From an uncultured Opitutales bacterium (lineage in GTDB: Bacteria; Verrucomicrobiota; Verrucomicrobiia; Opitutales; Intestinicryptomonadaceae): DNA of 15,862 bases. Every line of letters starts with the position of its first letter. Positions within the stretch are counted from its first letter, which is position 1. Under the pieces are notes generated by a model that had not been told where the DNA came from, ran no database searches, and saw nothing but the letters and a program-made list of their open reading frames with translations. Positions 15,072 to 15,862 of the stretch are shown one piece after another. Location: positions 1 to 15,862 of the forward strand of contig URYY01000036.1 of assembly GCA_900552245.1 (NCBI GenBank), read 5' to 3'. A program made the position numbers and the translations under genes.

Positions 15072-15091
15072 GCGGATAAAGTTGGCGCATT

Positions 15092-15862
15092 ATGAAAGAC
15101 GAAGATAAATCGCGTTTCGCGAAAATAGTAAACGAGCTCTACGAGGGCATATCAAGCGATGTAGCTACGCTTAAAATGCGGGCTTACAGAAGTTCGGAAC
15201 CGCTTAAATTTGCGGAGCGCTTTGGGGGGCAGTGCCTGGAAAATCTCCGCGAGTCCGACAAGTGGGCGGAAAATCTATTCGACTGCGCCTGGTTTAAATT
15301 TGATGTTGAAATTCCCGAAGCGATAGACGGCGAGCTTGCGCTTAAGATAGACTTAAACGGGGAACTTTTCATTGCAGACGAAGGCGGAGAGCCTCTTGAG
15401 GGTCTGACTTGCAAATCATCGACCTTTTGCGAGTCTTTGGGCAAGCCCGGAAAGCGGCTCTACATTCTGCCAGAAGAACTAAAAGAGAAGCGCAAATTCT
15501 CAGTGTGGGCGGATTGCGCATTTAACGATTTATTCGGAAGGGCTCAGGGAGATGGCAGAGTGGCCTGCGCTCGCCTCGTAAAGATAAATAGAGATATTTG
15601 GAAGCTCTACTACAATTACGAGCACGCCTTTGATTGGCTTGCAAACGAAAGTAAAGAGTCCGCCTTAACCGATAAATTGAGCGCGGCCTTGGCGGAGGCA
15701 AGCTCGCTAATAGAGGCAGACTTGGGCGGAAATTTGGACAGGGCAAACAGCATTTTGGAGGGGGGGTTGTTTGAGGCTTGCGAGCGTCCGAAACTTGAGG
15801 TTTACGCAGTAGGGCATGCTCATATGGACTTGGCTTGGCTTTGGCCCATACGCGAGACCAAG
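15092..15862 (+). CDS. GH38-family alpha-mannosidase, 3' end cut by the window
   Basis: The frame is open from the ATG at 15092 to the end of the window (257 codons, no stop). Residues 1-230 form the N-terminal region typical of bacterial and class II alpha-mannosidases, with a beta-rich segment (about 65-165: CAWFKFDVEIPE, LALKIDLNGE, KFSVWADCAFNDLFGRAQGDG) and helices around LYYNYEHAFDWL. The catalytic GH38 domain begins at AVGHAHMDLAWLWPIRETK (239-257), where the His and Asp of GHAHMD are zinc ligands in the family. The catalytic nucleophile and the rest (such enzymes are usually about 800-1,050 aa) lie beyond the window. No signal peptide is seen, so a cytoplasmic enzyme acting on imported mannosyl oligosaccharides is likely. 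No Shine-Dalgarno and no clear promoter are seen in the 20 bases after the lspA terminator. Confidence 0.93.
   Translation, partial: MKDEDKSRFAKIVNELYEGISSDVATLKMRAYRSSEPLKFAERFGGQCLENLRESDKWAENLFDCAWFKFDVEIPEAIDGELALKIDLNGELFIADEGGEPLEGLTCKSSTFCESLGKPGKRLYILPEELKEKRKFSVWADCAFNDLFGRAQGDGRVACARLVKINRDIWKLYYNYEHAFDWLANESKESALTDKLSAALAEASSLIEADLGGNLDRANSILEGGLFEACERPKLEVYAVGHAHMDLAWLWPIRETK

Noticed and set aside
1..15862. CRISPR arrays, insertion sequences, tRNA genes, integrase or phage genes
   Set aside because: Reading by eye I found no regularly spaced repeats, transposase motifs, terminal inverted repeats with target duplications, or cloverleaf-like sequences.

Overview
This is a densely packed, mostly housekeeping bacterial segment of middling G+C. 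Nothing in it looks like phage, plasmid, insertion sequence or CRISPR. The best overall guess is a member of the Verrucomicrobiota, possibly Opitutae, or a related PVC/FCB-superphylum bacterium. This is inferred from the combination of a Bacteroidetes-like PurM, a Na+-type membrane pyrophosphatase, a DksA-family protein with a long Lys/Ala/Ser-rich extension encoded between ileS and lspA, and almost no Shine-Dalgarno sequences. No rRNA or other phylogenetic marker is present, so the placement is tentative.

Layout. Bases 2-1651 hold the 3' nine-tenths of glmS (+), followed by an intrinsic terminator and a gene-poor AT-rich gap of about 440 bases. A convergent exported FKBP-type peptidyl-prolyl isomerase (-) follows, with its own terminator and a recognisable sigma70-type promoter. 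Bases 3041-6328 are a leftward operon, tolB-like > thrH > purM > small lipoprotein, with spacings of 12, 7 and -1 bases. A 161-base divergent region separates it from a rightward gene for a 258-residue protein I do not recognise. That gene ends in a strong terminator lying only 18 bases before hppA, a K+-dependent, probably Na+-pumping pyrophosphatase. hppA has its own terminator.

After two candidate tandem promoters, a rightward cluster runs: exported coiled-coil protein > ileS > DksA/TraR-like protein > lspA. It ends in a terminator whose loop contains the lspA stop codon. The last gene, cut by the window end, is a GH38 alpha-mannosidase that starts about 20 bases after that terminator.

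Functionally the window covers envelope and cell-wall precursor supply (glmS), envelope folding and maintenance (FKBP, TolB-like, lspA, lipoprotein), purine and serine/threonine metabolism (purM, thrH), membrane energetics (hppA), translation (ileS), probable control of RNA polymerase (DksA-like) and glycan breakdown (GH38). I did not find a clear new multi-gene system. The most noteworthy items are the DksA-like protein with a histone-tail-like extension and a half-lost zinc site, terminators placed directly in front of start codons, an apparent signal peptide on the pyrophosphatase, and two unrecognised proteins.
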